A stretch of DNA of 9,084 nucleotides from Desulfatitalea sp. UBA4791 (GCA_002402905.1 DHGT01000103.1:1-9084), one strand, 5' to 3'; shown: positions 1 through 7,238, counted from the first letter of the stretch. The notes: a model not told the origin generated them from the letters alone. Translations and numbers: made by a program.

Positions 1-2
1 GG

Positions 3-158
3 ATTAACTTTGACGGGACCCTGGAATCCGGGGGCATGGGTTTGCAGATAATGGATTTTCGTGCCAAAATGATCAGCGGTAATCTGAAAATTCGATCCCA
101 AAAGGGCGAGGGAACTCTCGTTCAGGTGGTGCTGCCCCGCCGATCGATGAGCCGCTGA
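3..158 (+). CDS. Sensor histidine kinase, C-terminal end (partial)
   Basis: This is the last 51 codons of a gene that begins before the window; the frame is open from position 3 and stops with TGA at 156-158. The visible part is the end of a HATPase_c (GHKL) ATP-binding domain. It has the G2 box GGMGL at fragment residues 10-14, then IMDFRAKMISG and a closing strand ending in VQVVLP. The pattern GGMGL-x-IM-x-x-RA-x-x-I-x-G is typical of the NarX/DegS/UhpB (HisKA_3) kinase class, which partners LuxR-type regulators. The gene ends 31 bases before the NarL-type response regulator, so the two very likely form one operon and a cognate pair. In that role the kinase would autophosphorylate a histidine and pass the phosphate to the regulator. 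The sensory domain and its signal cannot be seen here. Confidence 0.85.
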   Translation: MNFDGTLESGGMGLQIMDFRAKMISGNLKIRSQKGEGTLVQVVLPRRSMSR

Positions 159-189
159 ACGACAGCACCCACCGGGAGGACGTGTCGCG

Positions 190-870
190 ATGACGGAGTG
201 CAAAAAGCAGATTCTGGTGGTGGAAGACCATCCCATTTTCCGGCTGGGGTTACGGGAATTGATCAATCAGGAGCCCGACATGATGGTCTGCGGCGAGGCC
301 AAGGATGCCCACACCGCCTGGCATGCCGTCCAGACCCTGCACCCGGACCTGGTCATCGCCGACATCACCCTCGAAGATGGCGACGGCATCGAATTCACCA
401 AACAGATCAAGCGCCATTACCGGGAACTGCCGGTGCTGATCCTCTCCATGCACGACGAATTGCTCTACGCCGAGCGGGCCCTGCGGGCCGGCGCGCGCGG
501 CTACATCATGAAGCAGGAAGCCATGGAATCCGTGGTGACCGCGGCCCGCAAGGTGCTGGCCGGCAAGATCTACCTGAACGAACGCATGAACGATCATATT
601 CTCGCCAACCTTTCCATATCTCGCCAGGATCGGGACCTGGCGCCCATGGAGCGGCTCACCGACCGCGAGCTGGAGGTTTTCACTCTCATCGGCCAGGGGT
701 TGAACACCCGCGATATCGCCTCCCGCCTGAACATCAGTGTCAAGACCATCGGCACCTACCGTGAACGCATCAAAGTCAAACTGGGCCTTAAAAACGCCAT
801 CGAGCTGCTCCGCCACGCCGTCAGTTGGTCTCGGGGTGCCCGGGCCGATTCGGAGGAAACCGCTTTGTAG
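190..870 (+). CDS. NarL/FixJ-family response regulator (REC + LuxR HTH)
   Basis: This 226-residue protein has the standard two-domain layout. A receiver domain covers about residues 6-123, with acidic pocket E12-D13, phospho-acceptor D58 (in VIADIT), the switch serine S86 (LILSMHD) and the conserved K108 (IMKQE). A LuxR-type helix-turn-helix covers about residues 153-215, with LTDRELEVF and the recognition region ISVKTIGTYRERIKVKLGL. All key phosphorylation residues are present, so it should be a functional DNA-binding transcription regulator controlled by the kinase just upstream. The ATG at 190 is supported by GGAGGA at 175-180, nine bases upstream. The C-terminus runs about 15 residues beyond the HTH and is not conserved in the family. 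Its position immediately before an acyl-CoA synthetase and symporter unit on the same strand makes that unit the most likely target. This is inferred by analogy with LuxR-type regulators such as CrbR that control acs/actP genes. Confidence 0.93.
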   Translation: MTECKKQILVVEDHPIFRLGLRELINQEPDMMVCGEAKDAHTAWHAVQTLHPDLVIADITLEDGDGIEFTKQIKRHYRELPVLILSMHDELLYAERALRAGARGYIMKQEAMESVVTAARKVLAGKIYLNERMNDHILANLSISRQDRDLAPMERLTDRELEVFTLIGQGLNTRDIASRLNISVKTIGTYRERIKVKLGLKNAIELLRHAVSWSRGARADSEETAL

Positions 871-883
871 GTGATCGACCTAC
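867..883 (+). other. Small hairpin across the response-regulator stop codon
   Basis: GTAGGT (867-872) and ACCTAC (878-883) form a perfect 6-bp stem with a 5-base loop, and the TAG stop codon lies inside it. No T-run follows (the next bases are CCCGCCTGCG), so it does not look like an intrinsic terminator. It could be a 3'-end stabilising hairpin or chance. The rest of the 224-base gap up to position 1094 shows no gene. Confidence 0.3.
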
Positions 884-988
884 CCCGCCTGCGTAAAAGC
901 CCTTCACCACCGTCAGCCATTGCGCCGACATCAAAATCAGACGCCAGCCGATTGTCAAACCATCTACCGTGCAGCTAAATCAATAAAT

Positions 989-1018
989 AAAATTCATTAA
1001 ATTGCATTGATTAATTTT
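989..1018. promoter_or_regulatory. AT-rich upstream region with imperfect inverted repeat (candidate operator/promoter)
   Basis: The left arm AAAATTCATTAA (989-1000) and right arm TTGATTAATTTT (1007-1018) match as inverted repeats at 10 of 12 positions around a 6-base centre (ATTGCA). The stretch from about 975 to 1022 is strikingly AT-rich within otherwise GC-rich DNA and lies about 77 bases before the acyl-CoA synthetase start. NarL-family dimers bind short dyads, so this is a reasonable operator candidate for the regulator next door. A -35-like TTGTCA sits at 952-957, but the bases 16-18 downstream match a -10 box only poorly, so no exact promoter is claimed. Confidence 0.35.
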
Positions 1019-1094
1019 ATCTTGCTGATCGCGCCGCCGATGACGCCATCGTGGCTGCGGCCGGCATCAACCAGAGAAGGAGGCATGTCCAGCA

Positions 1095-2732
1095 ATGAGC
1101 ACAGCAGCCAAAATGAACATGACCGATTACGACAAGGAGTACAGCACGTTCCAGTGGGAGGTCCCCGAGTACTTCAACTTCGCCGGTGACGTGATCGACA
1201 AATGGGCCGAAAATCCCCAGAAGCTGGCCATGCTGTGGGTCGACGACAGCGGCAAGGAAGTGCGCAAAACCTTTCGCGAACTGGCGCTGGCTTCCAGGCG
1301 GCTGGCCAATCTCCTCACGGCCCAGGGTGTCAAACGAGACGATGTCGTCCTCGTGATCCTGCCGCGCAACATCGAGTGGTGGGAAACCTTCACGGCCTGT
1401 ATCCGCATGGGCGCCGTGGTGGCCCCCGGCACGACCCAGTTGACCGCCAAGGATATCAAGTACCGCGCCAACACGGCCCAGGCCTCCTGCATCATCACCA
1501 ATCCCGAGATCGCGGCCCGGTTCGACGAAGTCGCCAAGGAGTGCCCGTCAGTCAAAAGCCGCATCGTGATCACCCAGCCCCGGGACGGCTGGCTATACTA
1601 TACGGAGGCCGTCGACGCCGCTTCGGAGGTTTTCGAGACGGTGAACACCCGCAGCGAGGACAATTGCATCGTATACTTCACCTCCGGCACCACCGGGTTC
1701 CCCAAAATGGCATTGCACACCCATGCGTCCTACCCCATCGGCCACCGGGTGACCGGCAAGTACTGGCTTGACCTGCGGGAAGACGACATGCACTGGAACG
1801 TGAGCGACACCGGTTGGGCCAAGGCGGCCTGGAGCAGCTATTTCGGTCCCTGGAACATGGGAGCGGCCCAGTTCATCCACCACACCGACCGCTTCGAACC
1901 CAAGAAGACCCTCTCCCTCCTCAGCCAATACCCGGTCACCACCATGTGCGGTGCCCCCACCATCTACCGCATGCTGGTGCTCGAGGATCTGAGCCAGTAC
2001 AAATTCCCCCATCTGCGCCATTGCGTGGGGGCCGGCGAACCCCTGAACCCCGAGATCATCGAGGTCTGGAAGAAAGCCACGGGATGCACCATCCGCGACG
2101 GGTACGGCCAGACCGAAACCGTGTGCCTCTGCGGCAGTTTTCCCTGTCTGGAACCCAAATTCGGTTCCATGGGCAAGCCCATGCCAGGTATCGACCTGAA
2201 GGTCATCGACTTCGAAGGCAATATCCTGCCGCCCAACACCGAGGGTGATATCGCCGTGCGGGTGAAACCCAATCGCCCGGTGGGCCTGTTCAAGGAGTAC
2301 TGGAAAGAGCCGAATCGCACGGAGGCCGCCTACCGCAACGAATGGTACGTCACCGGCGACAGGGCCTATGTGGATGAAGACGGCTATTTCTGGTTCGTGG
2401 GCCGGGCCGACGACGTCATTCTGACTTCGGGCTACCGCATCGGCCCCTTCGAGGTGGAAAGCGCGCTGATCGAACACCCCGCCGTGGCCGAGTCGGCCGT
2501 CGTCTCCAGCCCCGACGAGACCCGCGGCGAAGTGGTCAAGGCTTTCGTCATCCTGGCCCCCGGCTACACCGGGAGCGACGCCCTGGTCAAGGAACTCCAG
2601 AACCATGTCAAGAAGGTGACCGCGCCTTACAAATATCCGCGCAAGATCGAATTCGTGACGGCACTGCCCAAGACCGTGAGCGGCAAGATCCGCCGGATCG
2701 AACTGCGGAACAAAGAGTGGGGCAGAAAATAG
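1095..2732 (+). CDS. ACSM-type medium-chain acyl-CoA synthetase (AMP-forming)
   Basis: This 545-residue adenylate-forming enzyme would convert a carboxylic acid plus ATP and CoA to acyl-CoA, AMP and PPi in the cytoplasm. The ANL motifs are in order: P-loop TSGTTGFPK (196-204), YGQTE (337-341), YVTGD (418-422, ribose-binding D422), hinge GRADDVILTSGYR (436-448) and the C-terminal catalytic lysine K531 in PKTVSGK. Stretches such as WNVSDTGWAKAAWSS, RPVGLF and VTAPYKYPRK are hallmarks of the ACSM (medium-chain/benzoate) branch. The length also fits that branch (about 550) rather than true acetyl-CoA synthetase (about 650). K531 is the residue commonly acetylated to switch such enzymes off. The ATG at 1095 has AAGGAGG at 1077-1083 (11-base spacing). 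An earlier ATG at 1085 is out of frame and too close to that site; Met7 is an alternative start. The substrate cannot be fixed from sequence: medium-chain, branched or aromatic acids are all possible. Confidence 0.93.
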   Translation: MSTAAKMNMTDYDKEYSTFQWEVPEYFNFAGDVIDKWAENPQKLAMLWVDDSGKEVRKTFRELALASRRLANLLTAQGVKRDDVVLVILPRNIEWWETFTACIRMGAVVAPGTTQLTAKDIKYRANTAQASCIITNPEIAARFDEVAKECPSVKSRIVITQPRDGWLYYTEAVDAASEVFETVNTRSEDNCIVYFTSGTTGFPKMALHTHASYPIGHRVTGKYWLDLREDDMHWNVSDTGWAKAAWSSYFGPWNMGAAQFIHHTDRFEPKKTLSLLSQYPVTTMCGAPTIYRMLVLEDLSQYKFPHLRHCVGAGEPLNPEIIEVWKKATGCTIRDGYGQTETVCLCGSFPCLEPKFGSMGKPMPGIDLKVIDFEGNILPPNTEGDIAVRVKPNRPVGLFKEYWKEPNRTEAAYRNEWYVTGDRAYVDEDGYFWFVGRADDVILTSGYRIGPFEVESALIEHPAVAESAVVSSPDETRGEVVKAFVILAPGYTGSDALVKELQNHVKKVTAPYKYPRKIEFVTALPKTVSGKIRRIELRNKEWGRK

Positions 2733-2761
2733 CAAAAAATTGATCCGCCCAAAGAAGAAGA

Positions 2762-2801
2762 CGGCCGGCACCGGAAGTTTAGCCATGGCCGATGCCGGCC
2801 G
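2762..2801 (+). other. GC-rich stem-loop between synthetase and transporter genes
   Basis: CGGCCGGCACCGG (2762-2774) pairs with CCGATGCCGGCCG (2789-2801) over 13 positions with a single C-A mismatch, leaving a 14-base loop. It sits in the 105-base gap between the acyl-CoA synthetase and the small transporter subunit. The following bases (CAGTCAACCCC) contain no T-run, so it is unlikely to be a full intrinsic terminator. It could be an mRNA-stabilising or processing element that sets different levels of synthetase and transporter from one transcript. Confidence 0.5.
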
Positions 2802-2837
2802 CAGTCAACCCCTTTAACGGCAAAGGAGCTCTATGAG

Positions 2838-3122
2838 ATGAAGGAAAAACTTTACAAAAAAGAGATCTGGCTGACCGTCGTATTTTCCGTTCTGCTGATC
2901 CTCATGGGCCATTCGGCAACGATTTTCAGGCTCTTCCCGGGCCTGCAGCAGGGCACCTTCTGGGGGTTTCCGACCCAGTACATCGCGCCTATCCTTCTCG
3001 GCTGGTTCGGCATGGCCGTAGTGTGCCTGGTCATGGCGATCCTCTGCAATCGCTTCGACGACGAGATGGAAGAGCATGCCGCTTCAGAAACCCAAAGATT
3101 GGAACGGGTGATCAACGAATAG
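2838..3122 (+). CDS. Small membrane subunit of sodium:solute symporter (DUF4212/DUF485-like)
   Basis: This 94-residue protein has a short basic N-terminus, two predicted transmembrane helices (about residues 11-30 and 49-70) joined by a loop rich in aromatic residues and glycine, and a charged cytoplasmic tail (71-94). Small two-helix proteins encoded directly before SSS-family symporters are a known arrangement: YjcH before ActP, or the DUF4212 small subunit. Length, topology and position all match. Assignment to DUF4212 rather than DUF485 is uncertain. The ATG at 2838 is preceded by AAGGAG (2823-2828, nine-base spacing); an ATG at 2833 is out of frame and hits a stop after one codon. The stop codon overlaps the Shine-Dalgarno site of the symporter, which points to translational coupling and equal production of the two proteins. 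Confidence 0.8.
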   Translation: MKEKLYKKEIWLTVVFSVLLILMGHSATIFRLFPGLQQGTFWGFPTQYIAPILLGWFGMAVVCLVMAILCNRFDDEMEEHAASETQRLERVINE

Positions 3123-3132
3123 GAGGAATGCA

Positions 3133-4770
3133 ATGCCAGCTGAATACGCACTGAGCAATGTCTGGTTGGGAATCGGGGTTGTCATCGCCCTGTTCGCCAT
3201 CTTCTATTACGTCGGCTGGTGGGCCAGCCGCAAAACCGCCAGCGATGCGGATTTCTACGCCGCCGGCTTCTCCATCGGCCCGGTGACCAACGGGTTGGGC
3301 ATGGCCGCCACATGGGCCAGCCTGGCCACCTTTCTGGGGGTCATCGCCCTGATCCAGAAGCTGCAGGTGCCGTTCGTCTACCTGTGGATCCAGTGGACCA
3401 TATCGATTCCGCTGCTTACCCTGCTCTACGGCACCAGCCTGCGGCGCATGAAGGCATTTACGCCGGCGTCCTTTATCAGGGCGCGCTACGGCAAGCCCTC
3501 GACGGTGGTCATCGTCTGCTGGATGACCCTGATCATGGTCATGTACGCCCTGGGACAGATGATCGGGTTGGGCCAGGCCTTCGAACTGCTGTTCGGCGTG
3601 CCCTACAACATCGGCCTGATCGTGGCGGGCGTGGCCACCGTCGGCTTCATCACCATGGGGGGCATGTACGGCGCTTCCTATAACGCTGCCTTTCAGATGG
3701 TGGTCATGACCATCGCCATGGTCGTGCCCATGGGCGCTATCATGAAGGCCATGGGCTCCTCGGGGTGGTGGTTTCCGCCCCTGGCCTACGGCGACATGGT
3801 CCCCAGCATGCTCAAAATGATCCCGACCTTCTTCGACATGAAATACGACGTCCGGTGGTATTTCGCCCTGATCCCGGCCTTCACCCTGGGGCCCGTCGCA
3901 CTGCCCCACCTGGCCATGCGCGTGTTCACCTCCTCGAGCGTGAAGAGCGCCCGCTGGGCCGTGGTATGGTTCGCCCTCTTCCTGGGCCTCCTGTTCTCCG
4001 GGACTTACACCGCCGGTTTCGCCGGCAACTTCTTCCGCGCCACCACCGACCGCATCATCGAGAAGCCGGACCAGACCTTGTTGATCCTGAACGTCTTCTA
4101 CAATCCGGCCCTGGTGGCGGCCTTCGTCATGGGCGGCGCCCTGGCCGCCGGTCTTTCCACCATCGGCGGCAACCTGATGGCCATCGCCGGCCTGATCGGC
4201 AACGACCTGCTGGGCATCGTCGCCCCGAACATGGAATCCCGCAAGAAGATGAGATGGGGTTACGTGGCGCTGGCCATGGGCGGCATCGCTGCCATTTTGT
4301 TGGCCTTCCGCCCCCCCGCTTTCCTAGTCACCAGCATCCTGTGGGCCTTCGGCCTGCTGGCCACCACGGCCACCCCGGCTATCCTGCTGGGCGTCTGGTG
4401 GAAAGAGGCCAACAAGCTGGCCCTGATCATCTCCTCCACGATCTGCGGCATTCTCTACATCGTGATCTCACCCCATGTTCTGCCCAGCATCTGCGTGGGC
4501 AAAGGTCTGGTGGCGGCCCTGGGGATGTCCGGCGGGATGGTCACCGTGCCGATGAGTTTCGCCATGTTCATCCTGCTCTCCATCGCTTTCAACCGGATGT
4601 CGGCGTTGTCGGCTTACGCGCCGACGCTGGAAGATAAAAAGGTGATCGACCGCATCCACGGCTGGGGAGAACACTACGAGGAGAGCCGTTACAACGGCAT
4701 TACCTGGCCGCTGATCGCTTCGGTCGTCTGTATCGTGGTCATGATCTGGGGACTGCAACCTTGGAGTTGA
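3133..4770 (+). CDS. SSS-family sodium:solute symporter (monocarboxylate type)
   Basis: This 545-residue inner-membrane protein has about 13-14 hydrophobic segments. It is expected to import an organic solute, most likely a carboxylate, together with Na+. Family features seen: the N-terminal ASDADFYAAGFSIGP segment followed by GLGMAATWASLATFLG (residues 54-69), ITMGGMYGASYNAAFQ (173-188), GPVALPHLAMRVF (253-265), and ALAAGLSTIGGNLMAIAGLIGND (336-358). The last corresponds to the helix carrying the serine/threonine of the Na2 sodium site. The start ATG has AGGAGG at 3121-3126, overlapping the stop of the small subunit. The upstream ACSM-like synthetase suggests that the imported acid is activated to its CoA ester immediately after entry. 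Substrate specificity is inferred only from this context; acetate, propionate and longer or aromatic acids cannot be told apart. Confidence 0.92.
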   Translation: MPAEYALSNVWLGIGVVIALFAIFYYVGWWASRKTASDADFYAAGFSIGPVTNGLGMAATWASLATFLGVIALIQKLQVPFVYLWIQWTISIPLLTLLYGTSLRRMKAFTPASFIRARYGKPSTVVIVCWMTLIMVMYALGQMIGLGQAFELLFGVPYNIGLIVAGVATVGFITMGGMYGASYNAAFQMVVMTIAMVVPMGAIMKAMGSSGWWFPPLAYGDMVPSMLKMIPTFFDMKYDVRWYFALIPAFTLGPVALPHLAMRVFTSSSVKSARWAVVWFALFLGLLFSGTYTAGFAGNFFRATTDRIIEKPDQTLLILNVFYNPALVAAFVMGGALAAGLSTIGGNLMAIAGLIGNDLLGIVAPNMESRKKMRWGYVALAMGGIAAILLAFRPPAFLVTSILWAFGLLATTATPAILLGVWWKEANKLALIISSTICGILYIVISPHVLPSICVGKGLVAALGMSGGMVTVPMSFAMFILLSIAFNRMSALSAYAPTLEDKKVIDRIHGWGEHYEESRYNGITWPLIASVVCIVVMIWGLQPWS

Positions 4771-4788
4771 CGATGACGGTACCAAACG

Positions 4789-4816
4789 GCTATTGTTGCG
4801 CTATTGTTGATTGTTG
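4789..4816. repeat. Short direct repeats (GCTATTGTTG / ATTGTTG)
   Basis: GCTATTGTTG occurs at 4789-4798 and again at 4800-4809, and the core ATTGTTG appears a third time at 4810-4816. The array lies in the gap after the symporter stop codon and upstream of the terminator hairpin. It may be slippage-derived or a protein-binding cluster; no function can be assigned. Confidence 0.4.
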
Positions 4817-4850
4817 ATCGATTGAACGCTCCTGTGCCCGGCGTTCCACA

Positions 4851-4887
4851 GCAAAGGGGAGGTTCCGGCCTCCCCTTTGCCCTTTTC
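4851..4887 (+). terminator. Rho-independent terminator of the synthetase-symporter unit
   Basis: GCAAAGGGGAGG (4851-4862) and CCTCCCCTTTGC (4869-4880) form a perfect 12-bp stem with the 6-base loop TTCCGG, followed by CCTTTTC. The T-run is short, but the stem is long and perfect and sits 80 bases after the symporter stop codon. On the opposite strand no T-run follows, so it acts in the plus direction. It separates the transport operon from the next two genes. Confidence 0.75.
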
Positions 4888-4932
4888 ATGACCGCCGTAA
4901 ACGTGGTGGTCTGTATGGAGGAAATAGCACCC

Positions 4933-5481
4933 ATGTCCTATCTGGACGACATGAAGCGTCTCCTGCGGTTGGACGGCGGCGTCTATGCCGACATGATGAA
5001 TCGGCAACGCTCCCTGCGCTACACAGTGATCAATGTCATGGGGCTGGGCCTGATCTACGGGGCCGCCTCACTCTATTTCAGCTCTGAGGTGCTGGCCCGC
5101 AGCGGGGTGTCCGATAGCCCTTACAACGCGATGCTGGTCGTCATGGTGGGCGTTTCGGTGGCCTTCCTGGTGCACGGTGCGACGGCCCTGTTCATCTGGG
5201 TGTTCTGCCGGGCGCTGGGGGGATGCCCGCAATTCCTGCCGCCCTATCTCAATCTCGGCGCCGCCGCCATCGCGGCATGGCCTCTGGCGCCTTTCGCGGC
5301 CCGGCTCCAGGTGGCACCGACTGTCTTGAGCGGAGCAGCGGCCCTGGTGGCCGCGGTCTACGTCCTCTCCGTAGGCTACACGGCGGTTCAGGCCGCCGCC
5401 GGCCTCTCCCGGGGCAAGATGGTGGTGTGCGCCATCGCCACCTTGATTTATGCCGGCTGTTTTCTTTACCTGTGGACCTGA
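4933..5481 (+). CDS. Yip1-like five-helix membrane protein
   Basis: From the chosen start the protein has 182 residues: a soluble N-terminal segment (about 1-29) and five hydrophobic helices (about 30-50, 66-95, 104-125, 130-152, 162-181). The pattern ALFIWVFCRALGG, then a proline-containing helix, then an AGLSRGK loop before the last helix, resembles bacterial Yip1-domain proteins. The biochemical role of these is largely unknown. The ATG at 4933 is preceded by GGAGG (4917-4921, 11-base spacing). The frame is open back to a TTG at 4804, but that version would read through the terminator hairpin, so it is rejected; an in-frame ATG at 4915 is a less likely alternative. Only 36 bases separate it from the GAF-HD-GYP gene downstream, so the two are probably co-transcribed. 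With a terminator just upstream, any promoter must lie in roughly 4880-4920 or depend on read-through. Confidence 0.8.
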   Translation: MSYLDDMKRLLRLDGGVYADMMNRQRSLRYTVINVMGLGLIYGAASLYFSSEVLARSGVSDSPYNAMLVVMVGVSVAFLVHGATALFIWVFCRALGGCPQFLPPYLNLGAAAIAAWPLAPFAARLQVAPTVLSGAAALVAAVYVLSVGYTAVQAAAGLSRGKMVVCAIATLIYAGCFLYLWT

Positions 5482-5517
5482 AACCCCAGCGCCTGATTCC
5501 GGCGCAAGGCCGATCGC

Positions 5518-7137
5518 ATGCTTGACCACGCCTGCCATCCCTTTCAGATCCTGGCGGACATTTCCCGGGCCGCCGAGACCGTCGACCCCATCGATGAATT
5601 GCTCGAGCGCATCCTCGCCGCCGCGGTGGACCTCTTCCATGCCAAGGGGGGCACCCTGCGGGTGTTGCAACTGCCCTCCAACGAACTACGCCTGCGGGCC
5701 TCGGTTGGCCTCAGTGCCACCTATCTGGAAAAGGGTGCAGTGACAGTGCGACAACCCCTCCGCCGCATCTATGCGGAAGGTCCACTGGTCATCCACGATG
5801 TTCAAACCGACCCGCACATGCAATATCCCGAGGCCGCCGCGGCCGAAGGGGTGGCCGCGATCATCGAGGTGCCCTTCAGGGTTCTACCCGACTGTTACAT
5901 GTCACTCCGGCTTCATTTTGGAGGTCCCGTCGCGCCGACCGAAGAAGATCTGGGGTTCCTGACGATACTGGGCCGGCAGGGCGCCCAGGCTATCCGAGAC
6001 ACCCTGGTCCCGGACCGCTACATCAAGACCTTTCGCAATGTCAGCCGGGCCGTCCACGCCGGCAACGACACCGCCGCCATCCTGCAAGGCATCGTGAGCC
6101 AGATCACCGACCTGCTGTCGGCCGCTGGATGCATCTACTGGATCATCGATACCACCGGGCAGCGCATCGAAGCCAAGGTCAGCCACGGGTTCGCCTTCCG
6201 CAGCCTGGCGGCGGTGGACTATGCCGCCCTGGTGAAGATCTTCGATCCCGCGCCGGGTCGCACCGTCATCATCGAGGATGCCCATGCGGACGAGCGCATT
6301 CCGGATCCCCAAGGACTCGGCAAGCAGCACATCCGCACGGTGGTGGGGCTCTGCTTTGACATCGACGCGCACATCGTCGGCATTCTGGCGGTCTATTTCA
6401 GCGGGCCGCGACGCCTCAATCCCCGCGAAATGGATTTTCTCCAGGTGCTGGGCGAGCAGGGGGCCATTTCGCTGCTCCGCGCGCGGTGCTACGATGCGCG
6501 CATGCTGGACACGTTCCGCCAGACCGTCGAAGGATTGGTCATGGCCCTGGAAGCCAAGGATGCCGTGACCCACGGCCACTCCCTCAATGTCGGACTCTAC
6601 GCCCGACGGAGCGCCCTCGCTATCGGGCTCACGCCCCGGGAGGCGGATCTGCTCTACCACGCCGGGTTGCTGCACGACATCGGCAAAATCGGCATGACCG
6701 ACAAGATCCTGGCCCGGCTCGGACGGCTGACCCCCAGGGAAATGGGTCAGATCCGGCTCCATCCCGTGATCGGGGCGCGCATCCTGGAGCCCCTGCTGTT
6801 TCTCGACGAACTGGTGCCCATGATTCGACACCACCACGAACACTACGACGGTTCCGGCTATCCCGACGGCCTTCGGGGAGAAGCCATCCCCATCGGAGCG
6901 CGCATCCTGACCGCCTGCGACGCCCTGGAAACCATGATCGCCGGTCGGCCGGGCATACCCCGGCGCCCCGCCGACGAAGCCGTGGCCGAACTGCGGCGCG
7001 GCGCCGGAACGCGCTTCGATCCGCGGGTCGTCCAGGCACTGTGCGGCATGCTGCAAACCGGGGGGATTGGGCCGGATAGCACGCACCCGGATGCTCCCTT
7101 GCCGGACACCACCGGGCGTTTCCCCTTGGGGTTTTGA
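5518..7137 (+). CDS. GAF-GAF-HD-GYP protein, predicted cyclic di-GMP phosphodiesterase
   Basis: This 539-residue cytoplasmic protein has no membrane segment. Residues about 10-162 and 170-325 are two GAF-type sensory modules, and residues about 335-512 are an HD-GYP domain. The catalytic set is present: D348/H352 in KDAVTHGHS, H386-D387 in LLHDIGKIG, H415 in RLHP, the HHHEHYDGSGYPDGL block (438-452) and D468 in ACDAL. It is therefore predicted to hydrolyse c-di-GMP under control of a ligand or redox signal sensed by the GAF modules. The segment after D468 departs from the usual VYDALTSDRPYR form (here ALETMIAGRPG), and the last 25 residues are a proline-rich tail. The start at 5518 has only a weak AAGG at 5506-5509, consistent with coupling to the gene 36 bases upstream. 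The signal, and whether it also cleaves related cyclic dinucleotides, are unknown. Confidence 0.9.
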   Translation: MLDHACHPFQILADISRAAETVDPIDELLERILAAAVDLFHAKGGTLRVLQLPSNELRLRASVGLSATYLEKGAVTVRQPLRRIYAEGPLVIHDVQTDPHMQYPEAAAAEGVAAIIEVPFRVLPDCYMSLRLHFGGPVAPTEEDLGFLTILGRQGAQAIRDTLVPDRYIKTFRNVSRAVHAGNDTAAILQGIVSQITDLLSAAGCIYWIIDTTGQRIEAKVSHGFAFRSLAAVDYAALVKIFDPAPGRTVIIEDAHADERIPDPQGLGKQHIRTVVGLCFDIDAHIVGILAVYFSGPRRLNPREMDFLQVLGEQGAISLLRARCYDARMLDTFRQTVEGLVMALEAKDAVTHGHSLNVGLYARRSALAIGLTPREADLLYHAGLLHDIGKIGMTDKILARLGRLTPREMGQIRLHPVIGARILEPLLFLDELVPMIRHHHEHYDGSGYPDGLRGEAIPIGARILTACDALETMIAGRPGIPRRPADEAVAELRRGAGTRFDPRVVQALCGMLQTGGIGPDSTHPDAPLPDTTGRFPLGF

Positions 7138-7238
7138 AAGGCACCTGCCGGCCGGCGGAACGAACCTGCCCGGATCGCCGATGATATTATGGAATGTAGT
7201 TTTGAATTGGCCAATAGGGCTGCCTCTTTTCTAAAAGC

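Noticed and set aside
1007..1189. 60-codon open frame starting upstream of the acyl-CoA synthetase
   Set aside because: It is out of frame with the synthetase, overlaps its start, and its translation shows no conserved features; the ribosome site at 1077-1083 serves the ATG at 1095.
1593..2786. Long minus-strand open frame opposite the acyl-CoA synthetase
   Set aside because: It is the antisense shadow of a well-supported gene in GC-rich DNA; the translation has no recognisable domain and low-complexity composition.
4804..4932. N-terminal extension of the Yip1-like gene from a TTG at 4804
   Set aside because: It would translate through the perfect terminator hairpin at 4851-4880 and has no clear ribosome site, whereas the ATG at 4933 has GGAGG upstream and a plausible membrane-protein N-terminus.
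5902..7086. Long minus-strand open frame opposite the GAF-HD-GYP gene
   Set aside because: Antisense shadow of a gene with clear domains; no ribosome site and no family features.
7147..7156. GCCGGCCGGC palindrome after the HD-GYP stop as a terminator
   Set aside because: The palindrome is only 10 bases, leaves no loop for a stable hairpin and is not followed by a T-run on either strand.
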